64,000 bases of DNA. Source: Pontibacillus salipaludis. GTDB taxonomy: Bacteria > Bacillota > Bacilli > Bacillales > BH030062. The position numbers and the translations under genes were made by a program. The DNA lies in assembly GCF_014642405.1 (NCBI RefSeq), contig NZ_BMIN01000001.1, forward strand, positions 1 through 64,000. Direction: 5' to 3'. The notes under the pieces are model-generated. The model ran no database searches and was not told the origin of the DNA. It saw only the letters and a program-made list of their open reading frames with translations. Below are positions 17,642 to 27,589 of this stretch, one piece after another (the stretch's first letter is position 1; each line of letters begins with the position of its first letter).

Positions 17642-19675
17642 ATGGCCATTAGAGATTTATCGGTATTGGTTGGCGTTATACTTATCATCGTCATGTTAGT
17701 TATTCCAATGCCTCCTGTACTCTTAAGTATTTTTATACTCATAAATATTACATTAGCTCTCATTGTCATTTTAGTGGCAATGAACACGACTGAAGCATTA
17801 CAGTTTTCCATTTTTCCATCTCTCTTATTATTGCTCACTTTGTTTAGGTTGGGGTTAAACGTATCTACTACACGTTCGATCTTAGCGAATGCGGAGGCTG
17901 GAGGCGTTGTTGCAACATTTGGTACTTTTGTAACAGGGAACAGCGCACTAGTTGGTTTTGTAATCTTTTCCATACTTGTGATCATTCAATTCTTGGTCAT
18001 AACTAAAGGAGCTGAACGTGTGTCAGAAGTTGCCGCACGATTTACATTAGATGCGATGCCGGGTAAGCAGATGAGTATTGATGCTGACTTGAATGCTGGA
18101 TTAATTTCCGAGCAACAAGCAAAAATGCGTCGTGAAAAGATTGAAAACGAAGCCGATTTTTATGGGGCAATGGACGGTGCGAGTAAGTTTGTAAAAGGTG
18201 ATGCCATCGCTGGAATCATCATTGTATTAATTAATATCATCTTCGGACTTATTATCGGTATGACTCAAAAAGGGTATGGCTTTTCTGAAGCTATTGATAC
18301 ATATATGAGATTGACTGTGGGAGATGGGCTTGTGAGTCAAATTCCCGCTTTGCTTATTTCTACTGCAACAGGAATTGTCGTTACACGTGTGGCTTCAGAA
18401 GGAAATCTTGGAACAGATGTTTCTACACAGCTGTTAAGATACCCAAAACTGTTATACATTGCGGCTGCTACGATCTTTATGCTGGGGCTTACACCGATAC
18501 CGATATTCATTACAACCTTTATATCAGGCGTCTTAGCCTTTGGAGGCTGGTGGCTGTCAAGAGAGGAAGCTCAAGACCAAGAACCTGATTTAGAAGAAGA
18601 GACTGAACAAGAAAGTTCAGACATGAAGTCACCTGAGAATGTCGTTAGCTTGATTTCAACTGATCCTATTGAATTTGAATTTGGTTATGCTCTTATCCCC
18701 TTGGCAGATACAAACCAAGGAGGGGATTTACTAGATAGAATTGTAATGATCAGGCGACAGTTAGCAATTGAACTCGGTTTAGTTATCCCTGTTGTTAGAA
18801 TTAGGGACAACATTCAGCTAAACCCTAATGAATATCGTTTAAAAATAAAAGGCAATGAAGTGGCTAAGGGAGAGCTTCTTCTTGATCATTATTTAGCCAT
18901 GAGTCCAGGAGTAGAGGACGATAGTGTAGAGGGAATTGATACGCAAGAACCAGCTTTCGGTTTACCAGCTAAATGGATTGCTGAGGAAACGAAAGAAGAT
19001 GCTGAAATGTTTGGTTACACAGTGGTAGACCCACCATCTGTTGTTTCTACACATATAACAGAAGTTATTAAGCAGTATGCTCACCAGTTATTAGGAAGAC
19101 AGGAGACGAAACAACTTATTGATCATTTGAAGGATTCCTATCCTATTCTGGTTGACGAAGTAACACCAGAGCCATTGTCTGTAGGGGAAGTGCAAAAAGT
19201 ATTAGGGAAATTATTGAGAGAAAATGTATCGATTAAAAATCTTCCTGTCATTTTTGAAACATTGGCGGACTTTGGAAAGATGACGAATGATACTGAACTT
19301 CTTGCTGAGTATGCAAGACAGTCGTTATCAACTCAAATCACTCAACAATATTCTACTGGCCCGAATGGACTGAAAGTTATTACAGTGTCAGGAAAAGTGG
19401 AAAAAACCATAGCTGAGCATGTTCAACAAACAGAGCATGGAAGTTATTTGGCGTTAGATCCTGAGACTCAACAGCAAATCGTTCAATCAGTTGCTAGTCA
19501 AGTCGAGCAGCTTTCCTTACAGGAAGAGACTCCGATTGTATTGTGTTCTCCTGCTACTAGAATGTATGTAAAACAATTGTTAGAGAGGTTTCTTCCTCAG
19601 GTCGCAGTCCTTTCTTACAACGAATTAGAGCCTAGTGTAGAAGTGCAAAGTGTAGGGGAGGTGAATGTAGCATGA
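17642..19675 (+). CDS. flhA: Flagellar export gate protein FlhA
   Basis: Largest export gate protein, 677 residues, with eight membrane segments in the first half and a cytoplasmic domain (from about 325) that docks chaperone-substrate complexes. The conserved FHIPEP-family stretch TKGAERVSEVAARFTLDAMPGKQMSIDADL (read in two parts) is at about 120-150 and is followed by GAMDGASKFVKGDAIAG. ATG is preceded by GGGAGAGAAATGC. The stop overlaps flhF. Confidence 0.97.
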   Translation: MAIRDLSVLVGVILIIVMLVIPMPPVLLSIFILINITLALIVILVAMNTTEALQFSIFPSLLLLLTLFRLGLNVSTTRSILANAEAGGVVATFGTFVTGNSALVGFVIFSILVIIQFLVITKGAERVSEVAARFTLDAMPGKQMSIDADLNAGLISEQQAKMRREKIENEADFYGAMDGASKFVKGDAIAGIIIVLINIIFGLIIGMTQKGYGFSEAIDTYMRLTVGDGLVSQIPALLISTATGIVVTRVASEGNLGTDVSTQLLRYPKLLYIAAATIFMLGLTPIPIFITTFISGVLAFGGWWLSREEAQDQEPDLEEETEQESSDMKSPENVVSLISTDPIEFEFGYALIPLADTNQGGDLLDRIVMIRRQLAIELGLVIPVVRIRDNIQLNPNEYRLKIKGNEVAKGELLLDHYLAMSPGVEDDSVEGIDTQEPAFGLPAKWIAEETKEDAEMFGYTVVDPPSVVSTHITEVIKQYAHQLLGRQETKQLIDHLKDSYPILVDEVTPEPLSVGEVQKVLGKLLRENVSIKNLPVIFETLADFGKMTNDTELLAEYARQSLSTQITQQYSTGPNGLKVITVSGKVEKTIAEHVQQTEHGSYLALDPETQQQIVQSVASQVEQLSLQEETPIVLCSPATRMYVKQLLERFLPQVAVLSYNELEPSVEVQSVGEVNVA

Positions 19676-20802
19676 AGGTGAAGAAATATCGTGCACCAAC
19701 GATGCCAGAAGTAATGAAGCAGGTACGTAATGAATTAGGTGCAGAAGCTGTCATTCTAAATTCCAAAGAAATCAATAAGGGAGGGTTTCTTGGAATGTTT
19801 AAGAAAAAGTCCATTGAGGTGGTAGCTGCTATAGACCCAGAACCTAAACGTGATTCAGAGCAAACTTATAAAGTGCAAACTATGCAACGTACACATGGTA
19901 ATTCATCAGAAGAGAAACACCCTGATCAAAGTCAAAATGTGTACGAAGAATTACAAGAGCTAAAGAAATTAATGAAGACTCAATCAACAAGCAGTCCCCT
20001 GGTGTATCCAGGCGTGTTACAAAAATTATATAACCACCTTATTCATCAAGAAGTAGCTGAAAGGATTGCAAAACGTCTTATAGATCCTTTGGTCGAACAT
20101 TATTACGTTGCAAAGGGGAACATTGACATTGCAACGGCTAAAGAGTGGGTGAAAGAGCGTCTTTCCTCTGAATTAGAAGGAATACCTTTTGGGGGTGTTG
20201 ACTTTACTAAGAAGTACATCCATCTCGTAGGGCCTACAGGAGTAGGGAAAACAACTTCTCTTGCTAAGATCGCTGCAGAAGGTGTGTTAAGCCATCATAA
20301 ACGAGTGGCTTTTATTACTACTGATACGTTCCGTATAGCAGCGATAGACCAATTAAAAACATATGCAAAAATATTAGATGTTCCAATAGAAGTTGCTTAT
20401 AACCTTGATGATTACAAGAAAGCAAAAGAAAGATTTTCAGAGTACGATATTGTCTTAGTTGACACAGCGGGACGGAATTTTAAAGATGAGAAATATGTTC
20501 AAGAATTAAAGGAAACGGTTGATTTTGAGGAAGAGCTTGAGACTTATTTAGTTTTATCCATTACAAGTAAAGCTAAAGACATAGAGGAGATTTATAAACA
20601 GTTTAACAGTGTTCCTATTAAACGATTAATCTTTACTAAAGTCGATGAAACATCTCATTATGGTGCAATGGTTAATATAATGATGAAATATAATGTTGGT
20701 GTTGCTTATCTAACGGATGGACAAAACGTTCCGGATGATATAAGGAAAGCTTCCTCTCAAACAATTGTCGAAAAAGTAGTGGGGGGACTGTCATATGAGT
20801 GA
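19672..20802 (+). CDS. flhF: Flagellar SRP-like GTPase FlhF
   Basis: SRP-family GTPase that governs where flagella are placed. It has 376 residues: a basic, divergent N-terminal B domain (about 1-115, starting MKVKKYRAPTMPEVMKQVRN), an N domain and the G domain with P-loop GPTGVGKTT at about 187, DTFRIAAIDQLKTYA, and VDTAGRN. ATG overlaps the flhA stop; GGGGAGGTG is just upstream. FlhG, its partner, follows with an 8-base overlap. Confidence 0.96.
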   Translation: MKVKKYRAPTMPEVMKQVRNELGAEAVILNSKEINKGGFLGMFKKKSIEVVAAIDPEPKRDSEQTYKVQTMQRTHGNSSEEKHPDQSQNVYEELQELKKLMKTQSTSSPLVYPGVLQKLYNHLIHQEVAERIAKRLIDPLVEHYYVAKGNIDIATAKEWVKERLSSELEGIPFGGVDFTKKYIHLVGPTGVGKTTSLAKIAAEGVLSHHKRVAFITTDTFRIAAIDQLKTYAKILDVPIEVAYNLDDYKKAKERFSEYDIVLVDTAGRNFKDEKYVQELKETVDFEEELETYLVLSITSKAKDIEEIYKQFNSVPIKRLIFTKVDETSHYGAMVNIMMKYNVGVAYLTDGQNVPDDIRKASSQTIVEKVVGGLSYE

Positions 20803-21652
20803 CCAAGCCTCTAACTTGCGTGAGAGATTGGAATCCATTAAATATTCCAAGGAAGCTAAAACAATTGCTGTTACAAGTGGTAAAGGGGGCGTGGGAAAAT
20901 CAAATTTTGCTCTTAACTTTGGTCTGACTCTAGCCGATAGGGGGAAACGAGTCCTGCTGTTTGATCTTGATATTGGTATGGGGAACATTGATATTCTATT
21001 AGGACTTACTCCGAAAAGATCAATAGTAGATATGTTTGAACACCATTTATCCGTTTACGATATCATTGAAAAAGGACCTAAATCTCTTTCCTATATTGCA
21101 GGGGGATCAGGGCTTTCTACGATATTCACCTTTCATGACGGGCGTATGGATTACTTTTTTGATCAATTAGAGAAACTTATGCAAAGTTATGATTATATTC
21201 TTTTTGACATGGGAGCAGGAATTACAAATGAAGGTGTCCATTTCATTCTTGCGAGTAACGAATGTATCGTTGTAACAACACCTGAACCGACATCATTAAC
21301 AGATGCTTACGCCATGATGAAGCATATCCACCAAAGAACGAGTGAACTACCCATTCGAGTGGTTGTTAATCGTTCGTTTTCGAATAAATCCGGTGAAGAT
21401 ACACTTAAACGTTTACAAACAGTTTCAGAGAAGTTCTTGAATCGAACTGTCTACCCACTTGGGATCCTTCCAGATGATCGAACAGTCGTAAAAGCTGTAA
21501 CAGCACAAGTCCCTTATACGATATACAATAATAAAGCTCAAGTCAGTAAAGCGATCAATGAAATCGCTCTAAAATATTTAGGGGATCGGGTAACAGTAAA
21601 TCCCAAGCGGTCGTTTTTATCCCGGTTAAAGCACTCTATATTAGAAAGGTAG
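20795..21652 (+). CDS. flhG: MinD-like ATPase FlhG (YlxH)
   Basis: ParA/MinD-type ATPase that stimulates FlhF GTPase activity and controls flagellar number and pattern. It has 285 residues. The deviant Walker A SGKGGVGKS is at about 28-36, followed by LLFDLDIGMGNIDILLG and YILFDMGAG. The C-terminal FLSRLKHSILER resembles a short membrane-binding helix. GGGGGGACTG precedes the ATG. Confidence 0.95.
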   Translation: MSDQASNLRERLESIKYSKEAKTIAVTSGKGGVGKSNFALNFGLTLADRGKRVLLFDLDIGMGNIDILLGLTPKRSIVDMFEHHLSVYDIIEKGPKSLSYIAGGSGLSTIFTFHDGRMDYFFDQLEKLMQSYDYILFDMGAGITNEGVHFILASNECIVVTTPEPTSLTDAYAMMKHIHQRTSELPIRVVVNRSFSNKSGEDTLKRLQTVSEKFLNRTVYPLGILPDDRTVVKAVTAQVPYTIYNNKAQVSKAINEIALKYLGDRVTVNPKRSFLSRLKHSILER

Positions 21653-21659
21653 ATCTTTT

Positions 21660-22733
21660 ATGAACACCATTCGAGTTTTGGTCGTTGATGACTCTGCCTT
21701 CATGAGAAAAATGATACGGGATATTTTAGAAGCAGATCATCGAATAACTGTAGTTGGAACAGCAAGAAATGGAGAAGAAGGCCTGAAAAAGGTCAGAGAA
21801 TTATCTCCTGACATCCTAACGCTCGATGTAGAAATGCCTAAAATGGATGGACTGACCTGTTTAAAAGAAATAATGAGGACACACCCGCTCCCCGTTGTGA
21901 TGTTATCAAGCATGACGACACTTGGTGGTGAAAATACACTAAAAGCCATGGAATATGGGGCAGTCGACTTCATAGAGAAGCCTTCTGGAGCGATATCTTT
22001 AAACATCGATTCAATAGGAGAAAAAATTGTAGCAAAAGTGATTGCTGCATCAAAGGCCAATCTGAATGCAGTTAATAAACCGCAGCTTTCCCCAAGAGTT
22101 ACTTCTTCTAAAATTATAGATAGAAATCGATTTGATTATTCAAGGGGGAAGCAGGATTTGATTGCTATTGGTACTTCAACTGGTGGTCCAAGAGCTCTTC
22201 AACAAGTGTTAACGGCCTTACCAAAAGATTATCCAGCTCCAATAGTTATTGTGCAACATATGCCTCCAGGCTTTACTAGGTCTCTTGCTCAAAGACTTGA
22301 CAGATTATGTGATATTTCCGTGAAAGAAGCGGAACATCAGGAAATTTTACAACAAGGTGTAGCATACATAGCACCAGGAAATTACCATATGAAGATTCAG
22401 TATCAAACGAATTTAATCATTCACCTAGATCAGACAGATGCAACAAAAGGACATAGACCGTCAGTAGATGTATTGTTTGATTCGATCGCTCGTTTAAACT
22501 CGATCAGCATGACCGCCGTAATAATGACAGGTATGGGGTCAGATGGAGCATTAGGTTTGGAGCAATTGAAGCAATCAAACAATTCTGTAGCAGTTATTGC
22601 AGAATCAGAAGAATCATCCATTGTGTTTGGAATGCCTAAAGCAGCCGTTCTAACCCGTTTAGTGGATGAAGTTGTACATGTAAATGAGATCAGTCTAGCT
22701 CTTATGAAAAGGGTGGGCGTACACAAGAGGTGA
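21660..22733 (+). CDS. cheB: Chemotaxis glutamate methylesterase CheB
   Basis: Removes methyl groups from (and deamidates) chemoreceptors for adaptation. It has 357 residues: receiver domain with phospho-acceptor Asp56 (LTLDVEMPKMDG), a linker at about 125-160 and the esterase domain with Ser at about 173 (GTSTGGPR), His at about 200 (VQHMPPGFT) and Asp at about 295 (GMGSDGALG). It heads the chemotaxis block. Confidence 0.97.
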   Translation: MNTIRVLVVDDSAFMRKMIRDILEADHRITVVGTARNGEEGLKKVRELSPDILTLDVEMPKMDGLTCLKEIMRTHPLPVVMLSSMTTLGGENTLKAMEYGAVDFIEKPSGAISLNIDSIGEKIVAKVIAASKANLNAVNKPQLSPRVTSSKIIDRNRFDYSRGKQDLIAIGTSTGGPRALQQVLTALPKDYPAPIVIVQHMPPGFTRSLAQRLDRLCDISVKEAEHQEILQQGVAYIAPGNYHMKIQYQTNLIIHLDQTDATKGHRPSVDVLFDSIARLNSISMTAVIMTGMGSDGALGLEQLKQSNNSVAVIAESEESSIVFGMPKAAVLTRLVDEVVHVNEISLALMKRVGVHKR

Positions 22734-22740
22734 AGATTTA

Positions 22741-24831
22741 ATGGAAATGAGTCAATATTTAGAAGTTTTTATTGAAGAAAGTAAAGAACATTTACAAACT
22801 GTAAATGATTCACTATTAAAGTTAGAAAAGAACCCAGAAGATCTGACCATAGTTAGCGAGATTTTTCGGGCTGCCCATACATTAAAAGGGATGTCAGCTA
22901 CGATGAACTATCAAGATCTGGCTAATTTAACGCATAAGATGGAAAATGTTCTTGACCTCATTCGGAATAACAAAATTCAAGTAGACAGCGACTTATTAGA
23001 TATTATTTTTGATGCTGTAGACGATCTTGAAGCAATGGTTGGTGATATTGCATCCGGAGGGCAAGGGGAACGGGATGTTCAACACGTTGTAGGAAAGCTT
23101 GAACGTATTGAGGAAGGTGAAGCTCCTGCCAAGGTACAAAGTGAACAAATTGTCAGTGAGTCTAAAGAAGTATGGACTAGTGAGATTTCATATGAACTCA
23201 CCATAGATGAATTCCAGCGTACAGTTTTGATGGAATCTGCTGAACAAGGGTTTATCAATTATGAAATCACCGTTTCTCTTACCAAAGATTGCATGTTAAA
23301 AGGTGCGCGTGTCTATATGGTATTTGAAGTGTTAGAACAAATAGGAGAAGTAGCTCAATCAGCGCCGACAGTTGATCAACTGGAAGAAGAAAACTTCGAT
23401 CTTCAATTTAAGGTGTTACTCCTTTCAACACATGAAGAAGAAGACATTCAAGCTCGCATACTAAAAGTTTCTGAAATCGATTCGGTAGACATAAAGAAAG
23501 TAACAGCTGAAGACTATGTATCTGATCAAGAAGGTGTTGCGAATTCCGCATCCCATGATCATTTTGTTGATGACTCCAATGAACAATCTAGAAAGAAAGA
23601 ACAAGCGGCCATAGCTGTAAAAGAGAAGGGGGCTGTCTCTAAAGAGTCAAATAATCAAGAGGCTTCTCCTCAAAAGGCAGCACAGAGTAAAACAATTCGA
23701 GTTAATATTGATCGATTAGATGTTTTAATGAACCTGTTTGAAGAACTAGTCATTGATAGAGGGCGCTTGGAGCAAATTTCAACAGATTTAAACCATTCAG
23801 AACTTCAAGAAACAGTAGAACGAATGTCTCGTATATCTGGAGATCTGCAAAGCATTATTTTAAATATGCGTATGGTGCCGGTTGAGCAAGTATTTAACCG
23901 TTTTCCTAGGATGGTTCGGCAATTGGCGAGAGATTTGAATAAGAAGGTAAATCTAGTTGTTGAAGGTGCTGAGACCGAGCTTGACCGCACGGTAATTGAT
24001 GAAATTGGTGACCCGCTAGTTCACCTAATCAGAAATTCATTAGATCATGGAATAGAAACACCTGAGAATCGTCTAGCAAAAGGGAAACCAGAAGAAGGAA
24101 ACTTAAAACTCCAAGCCTATCATAGTGGCAATCACGTTTTTATTGAAATCTCTGATGATGGTGGAGGGATAGACCGAGATAAGGTACTAAATAAAGCTAT
24201 AAACAATGGACTTGTTACGAATGAACAAGCTTCTGGTTTATCTGACCAACAAGTTTTCGATTATATCATGTCGAGTGGGTTTTCTACTGCTGATCAAATC
24301 TCTGATGTGTCTGGCCGTGGTGTAGGTTTAGATGTAGTGAAGAATACGATTGAATCGCTTGGTGGTTCTATCACAATTGATTCTGTTCCGGATAAGGGAT
24401 CAACCTTCTCCATTCAATTGCCACTTACGTTATCTATCATTTCAGTCATGCTTGTTGAGGTACAACAAGAGAAGTATGCTGTTCCGCTTTCTTCTATTAT
24501 TGAAACGGCTATCGTTAAGAAAGAAGACATCATGCATGCTCACAATAAACAAGTCATCGATTTTAGAGGTAGCGTGGTACCGCTTGTTTCCCTTGAGGAT
24601 GTTTTTGAGGTGCCACAGGAAGTGGACAAAGGTGACTATTACTCTATAGTAATCATACGTAAGGGAGATAAAATGGCTGGTCTTGTTGTAGATTCATTTA
24701 TTGGTCAACAAGAAGTTGTACTTAAATCTCTTGGCAACTATCTTCAAAACGTATTTGCTATTTCAGGAGCTACGATTTTAGGAGACGGACAGGTGGCTCT
24801 TATTATAGACAGTAATGCACTAATTAAATAA
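22741..24831 (+). CDS. cheA: Chemotaxis histidine kinase CheA
   Basis: Receptor-coupled kinase that phosphorylates CheY and CheB. It has 696 residues. P1 carries phospho-acceptor His46 (IFRAAHTLKG). P2, the CheY/CheB docking domain, is at about 150-260. A variable, charged linker follows. P3 dimerisation begins near 315 (TIRVNIDRLDVLMNLFEELV), P4 has the ATP-binding boxes HLIRNSLDHGIE, DDGGGIDRD and GRGVGLDVV, and P5 is CheW-like. It lies eight bases after cheB. Confidence 0.97.
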   Translation: MEMSQYLEVFIEESKEHLQTVNDSLLKLEKNPEDLTIVSEIFRAAHTLKGMSATMNYQDLANLTHKMENVLDLIRNNKIQVDSDLLDIIFDAVDDLEAMVGDIASGGQGERDVQHVVGKLERIEEGEAPAKVQSEQIVSESKEVWTSEISYELTIDEFQRTVLMESAEQGFINYEITVSLTKDCMLKGARVYMVFEVLEQIGEVAQSAPTVDQLEEENFDLQFKVLLLSTHEEEDIQARILKVSEIDSVDIKKVTAEDYVSDQEGVANSASHDHFVDDSNEQSRKKEQAAIAVKEKGAVSKESNNQEASPQKAAQSKTIRVNIDRLDVLMNLFEELVIDRGRLEQISTDLNHSELQETVERMSRISGDLQSIILNMRMVPVEQVFNRFPRMVRQLARDLNKKVNLVVEGAETELDRTVIDEIGDPLVHLIRNSLDHGIETPENRLAKGKPEEGNLKLQAYHSGNHVFIEISDDGGGIDRDKVLNKAINNGLVTNEQASGLSDQQVFDYIMSSGFSTADQISDVSGRGVGLDVVKNTIESLGGSITIDSVPDKGSTFSIQLPLTLSIISVMLVEVQQEKYAVPLSSIIETAIVKKEDIMHAHNKQVIDFRGSVVPLVSLEDVFEVPQEVDKGDYYSIVIIRKGDKMAGLVVDSFIGQQEVVLKSLGNYLQNVFAISGATILGDGQVALIIDSNALIK

Positions 24832-24848
24832 AAGGGGGAAGTGGAGGT

Positions 24849-25316
24849 ATGGAAGATCATACTCAGGATTTAAAAGTAATTGTATTTCAATTGAATAATG
24901 AGGAATATGGAGTTCCTGTGAGTCGAGTAGGCTCTATAGAGAGGATGCAACCGATAACTCGAGTTCCTCGTACTGCTTCTTTTGTTAAAGGAGTTATGAA
25001 TTTAAGGGGAGTTGTCACACCCATTATTGATTTGAGGGAGCGTTTTGATATTGGGGGAGCAACCTATGATGATCGTACACGTATAATCATTGTTCATCTT
25101 GAGGACATGGAAGTAGGCCTTGTGGTTGATGCTGCTAATGATGTCATAGATATTCCTGGTGGAACTATTGAGCCCCCTCCAGAGGTAGTAGGGACACTAG
25201 ATGCAGATTACATAAGTGGGGTGGCAAAACTGGAGCGCCGACTTCTCATTCTACTTGATTTAGAGGAAGTATTGTCAGATCAAGAAATGAAGCAATTACA
25301 ATCTATAGAAGGGTAA
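24849..25316 (+). CDS. cheW: Chemotaxis coupling protein CheW
   Basis: Couples CheA to receptors. It has 155 residues and one SH3-like CheW domain: FQLNNEEYGVPVSRVGSIER, then TRVPRTASFVKGVMNLRGVV and DLRERFDIGG. GGGGGAAGTGGAGGT precedes the ATG. No CheV-like receiver is attached. Confidence 0.96.
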   Translation: MEDHTQDLKVIVFQLNNEEYGVPVSRVGSIERMQPITRVPRTASFVKGVMNLRGVVTPIIDLRERFDIGGATYDDRTRIIIVHLEDMEVGLVVDAANDVIDIPGGTIEPPPEVVGTLDADYISGVAKLERRLLILLDLEEVLSDQEMKQLQSIEG

Positions 25317-25322
25317 TTCTGA

Positions 25323-25964
25323 ATGAACCTTGACAATCGTTTTACCTCATATCATTTAGATATTTTAAAAGAGATTGGAAACATAGGCGCAGGAAATGCT
25401 GCCACAGCATTATCCAAACTCTTACAACGTAAAATTGACATGAAAGTACCTTCTGTCCGAGTAGTGGATTTTGATGAAGTAATGGATATTGTTGGAGGGG
25501 CAGATCGGATGATTGTTTCTGTATTCCTTCGTGTTGAGGGTGATGCCCCAGGAAACATGTTCTTTATTATGTCTCCAACGCAAGCTAGTCGCTTTGTAAG
25601 GTATATGACAGGGGATGAAGCCTTTGATTTCAATACACCACCTTATTCAGAACTTGCTATATCTTCTGTACAAGAATTAGGGAATATTTTATCAGGGTCA
25701 TATTTATCGTCCATGTCGGATTTTACAAATTTAGACCTCTATCCATCCGTGCCCTCTATTGCAATCGATATGGTCGGGGCCATCCTTAGTTATGGACTTC
25801 TAGAGCTTTCGCAAGTCAATGATTATGCCATTGTTATTGATACGACGTTTGTAGATGACGTCGCTCAAGGGGAAGAAATGAAAGGTCACTTCTTTCTTCT
25901 TCCGGATCCCCCTTCATTTGAAACAATTTTCACTTCTCTTGGAGTCCCTACAGATGAAACATGA
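25323..25964 (+). CDS. cheC: CheY-P phosphatase CheC
   Basis: Removes phosphate from CheY and, bound to CheD, links CheY-P levels to receptor adaptation. It has 213 residues. The two phosphatase sites are clear: [18 protein letters not shown] at about 16 and [16 protein letters not shown] at about 117, each with the paired Glu and Asn. The end of the gene overlaps cheD by 11 bases. Confidence 0.96.
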   Translation: MNLDNRFTSYHLDILKEIGNIGAGNAATALSKLLQRKIDMKVPSVRVVDFDEVMDIVGGADRMIVSVFLRVEGDAPGNMFFIMSPTQASRFVRYMTGDEAFDFNTPPYSELAISSVQELGNILSGSYLSSMSDFTNLDLYPSVPSIAIDMVGAILSYGLLELSQVNDYAIVIDTTFVDDVAQGEEMKGHFFLLPDPPSFETIFTSLGVPTDET

Positions 25965-26439
25965 TTTTGTGGTGAAAGTGGGAATAGCTGATTTAAATAT
26001 TGTTCACGATCCGGCCGTAATCCGGACATCTGGACTGGGTTCATGCATAGGGGTTGTTATTTATGACTTACGCGCAAAATTAGGAGGAATGGCGCACGTA
26101 ATGCTTCCTGATTCCTCCTTGGCTAAAGGAGAGCATATAAAGCTTGCTAAGTATGCAGATACCGCTATTCCGATGTTAATGGAACTGTTAAGGAAAGAAG
26201 GCGGGAAAACGTTTAAAGCGAAGCTTGCAGGAGGCGCTCAAATGTTCCAGTTTCAAAGCAATGATATGATGCGTATTGGCCCTAGGAACTTGGAAGCTGT
26301 TAAAAAACAGTTGAAGGATTATGGCGTTCCCATTGCAGCAGAAGATTGCGGGGGCAGCAATGGACGTACTATTGAATTTAATCCTTCTAATGGTGCCTTA
26401 CAAATAAGAACAGTTAATAAAGGTGTGACAGAGATTTAA
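25954..26439 (+). CDS. cheD: Chemoreceptor glutamine deamidase CheD
   Basis: Deamidates receptor glutamines and binds CheC. I start at ATG 25954 ([17 protein letters not shown]), preceded by TTGGAGTC and overlapping the cheC stop; the frame upstream lies within cheC. It has 161 residues. The catalytic Cys31 ([12 protein letters not shown]), His48 (GGMAHVMLP) and a later Thr ([12 protein letters not shown]) are all present. Confidence 0.95.
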   Translation: MKHDFVVKVGIADLNIVHDPAVIRTSGLGSCIGVVIYDLRAKLGGMAHVMLPDSSLAKGEHIKLAKYADTAIPMLMELLRKEGGKTFKAKLAGGAQMFQFQSNDMMRIGPRNLEAVKKQLKDYGVPIAAEDCGGSNGRTIEFNPSNGALQIRTVNKGVTEI

Positions 26440-26774
26440 TGGTGGGTTCAATCATATGGAATGTACTTTTTGCAAGTGTAGGTGCTTTACTAACCTTCGT
26501 TTTATCTTCACCTCAAAATACAATGCCTACTACCTCAATTAAAGTGGGAACTGTATTTACTCTCTTCTATTTATTTATGTATCTCTTCCGAAAGGCAATA
26601 GGAGTTTCTGTTGTTTCGGTAGGGAAACAAAACGGGGGAGTTCCGGGAGAAGAAAACTCAGGAGTGGATTTCCAGGAAACAAGTGAACAAGAAACAATGG
26701 AAAGTCGATTATCAGATGAAGAAGCCAAGCAAACCTCAGACATGGTTAGGGCTTTATTGAATGAAGATCAATAG
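26439..26774 (+). CDS. Small membrane protein of unknown function
   Basis: I do not recognise this 111-residue protein. Its ATG shares a base with the cheD stop (TAATG), so it is translationally coupled. Two hydrophobic segments are visible (about 2-24 and 36-53, IKVGTVFTLFYLFMYLF), followed by an acidic, Glu, Ser and Gln-rich tail that ends SDMVRALLNEDQ. It sits where B. subtilis has no gene, between cheD and sigD. Its layout (membrane anchor plus charged cytoplasmic tail) is like SwrB but no sequence similarity is visible. Confidence 0.7.
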   Translation: MVGSIIWNVLFASVGALLTFVLSSPQNTMPTTSIKVGTVFTLFYLFMYLFRKAIGVSVVSVGKQNGGVPGEENSGVDFQETSEQETMESRLSDEEAKQTSDMVRALLNEDQ

Positions 26775-26795
26775 GTAATAGCGAGGAGGGTATCT

Positions 26796-27572
26796 ATGAC
26801 CAACAATTCGGCTCCTCATGAAGAACAATTATGGGAGAGATGGCACAAGGAACGAGATTTAGAATCTGGAGATGAGCTTGTGAAGCGATATATGCACCTT
26901 GTCATGTACCATGTGCAACGAATTGCTGCTCATCTGCCTCAAAGTGTTCATAAGGAAGATATTCGGAGTCTGGGATTAATCGGACTGTATGACGCTCTTG
27001 AAAAATTTGATGTGACACGCGACTTAAAATTTGACACGTATGCCTCATTTCGTATTAGAGGGGCCATTATGGATGGCCTTCGAAAAGAAGATTGGTTGCC
27101 TCGTTCCATTCGTGATAAATCAAAGCGTATAGAGCAAACGGCAGAACATTTAGAACAGTCCTTGCAAAGAGAAGTAACATCAAAGGAAGTTGCAAATCAT
27201 TTGGGCATACCTGAACAAGAGGTGGATTCTATTGTTAAGGACACTGTCTTTGCCAATCTTTTGTCTATTGAAGAAAAACCAAAGGATACAAAAGATGAGC
27301 ATAAAGAGGGGATTGGTTATTCATTGCCGGACCATAACACCATTACCCCGCATGACCAAGTTATAAAAGAAGAGAATTATAGTGACTTAGCACATGGGAT
27401 AAAGAAGTTAAATGAGAAAGAACAATTGGTTGTTAGTTTGTTCTATCAAGAAGAGCTAACCTTAACGGAGATTGGGCAAGTGATGAGTCTAACAACTTCT
27501 CGTATTTCTCAAATTCACGCACGTGCACTGTTTAAATTGAGGAAGGTTCTCAAAGATACGATAAGTATGTAA
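26796..27572 (+). CDS. sigD: RNA polymerase sigma factor SigD (FliA)
   Basis: Alternative sigma factor for late flagellar, motor, autolysin and chemotaxis genes. It has 258 residues. Region 2 includes HKEDIRSLGLIGLYDALEKFD and FDTYASFRIRGAIMDGLRKEDWLPRSIR (two parts); region 4 has LTLTEIGQVMSLTTSRISQI followed by HARALFKLR. GAGGAGGGTATCT precedes the ATG. Its distal place in the operon is as in B. subtilis, where it makes SigD levels sensitive to transcript completion. Confidence 0.97.
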   Translation: MTNNSAPHEEQLWERWHKERDLESGDELVKRYMHLVMYHVQRIAAHLPQSVHKEDIRSLGLIGLYDALEKFDVTRDLKFDTYASFRIRGAIMDGLRKEDWLPRSIRDKSKRIEQTAEHLEQSLQREVTSKEVANHLGIPEQEVDSIVKDTVFANLLSIEEKPKDTKDEHKEGIGYSLPDHNTITPHDQVIKEENYSDLAHGIKKLNEKEQLVVSLFYQEELTLTEIGQVMSLTTSRISQIHARALFKLRKVLKDTISM

Positions 27573-27589
27573 ACGAGGGGGGCTTTTTA

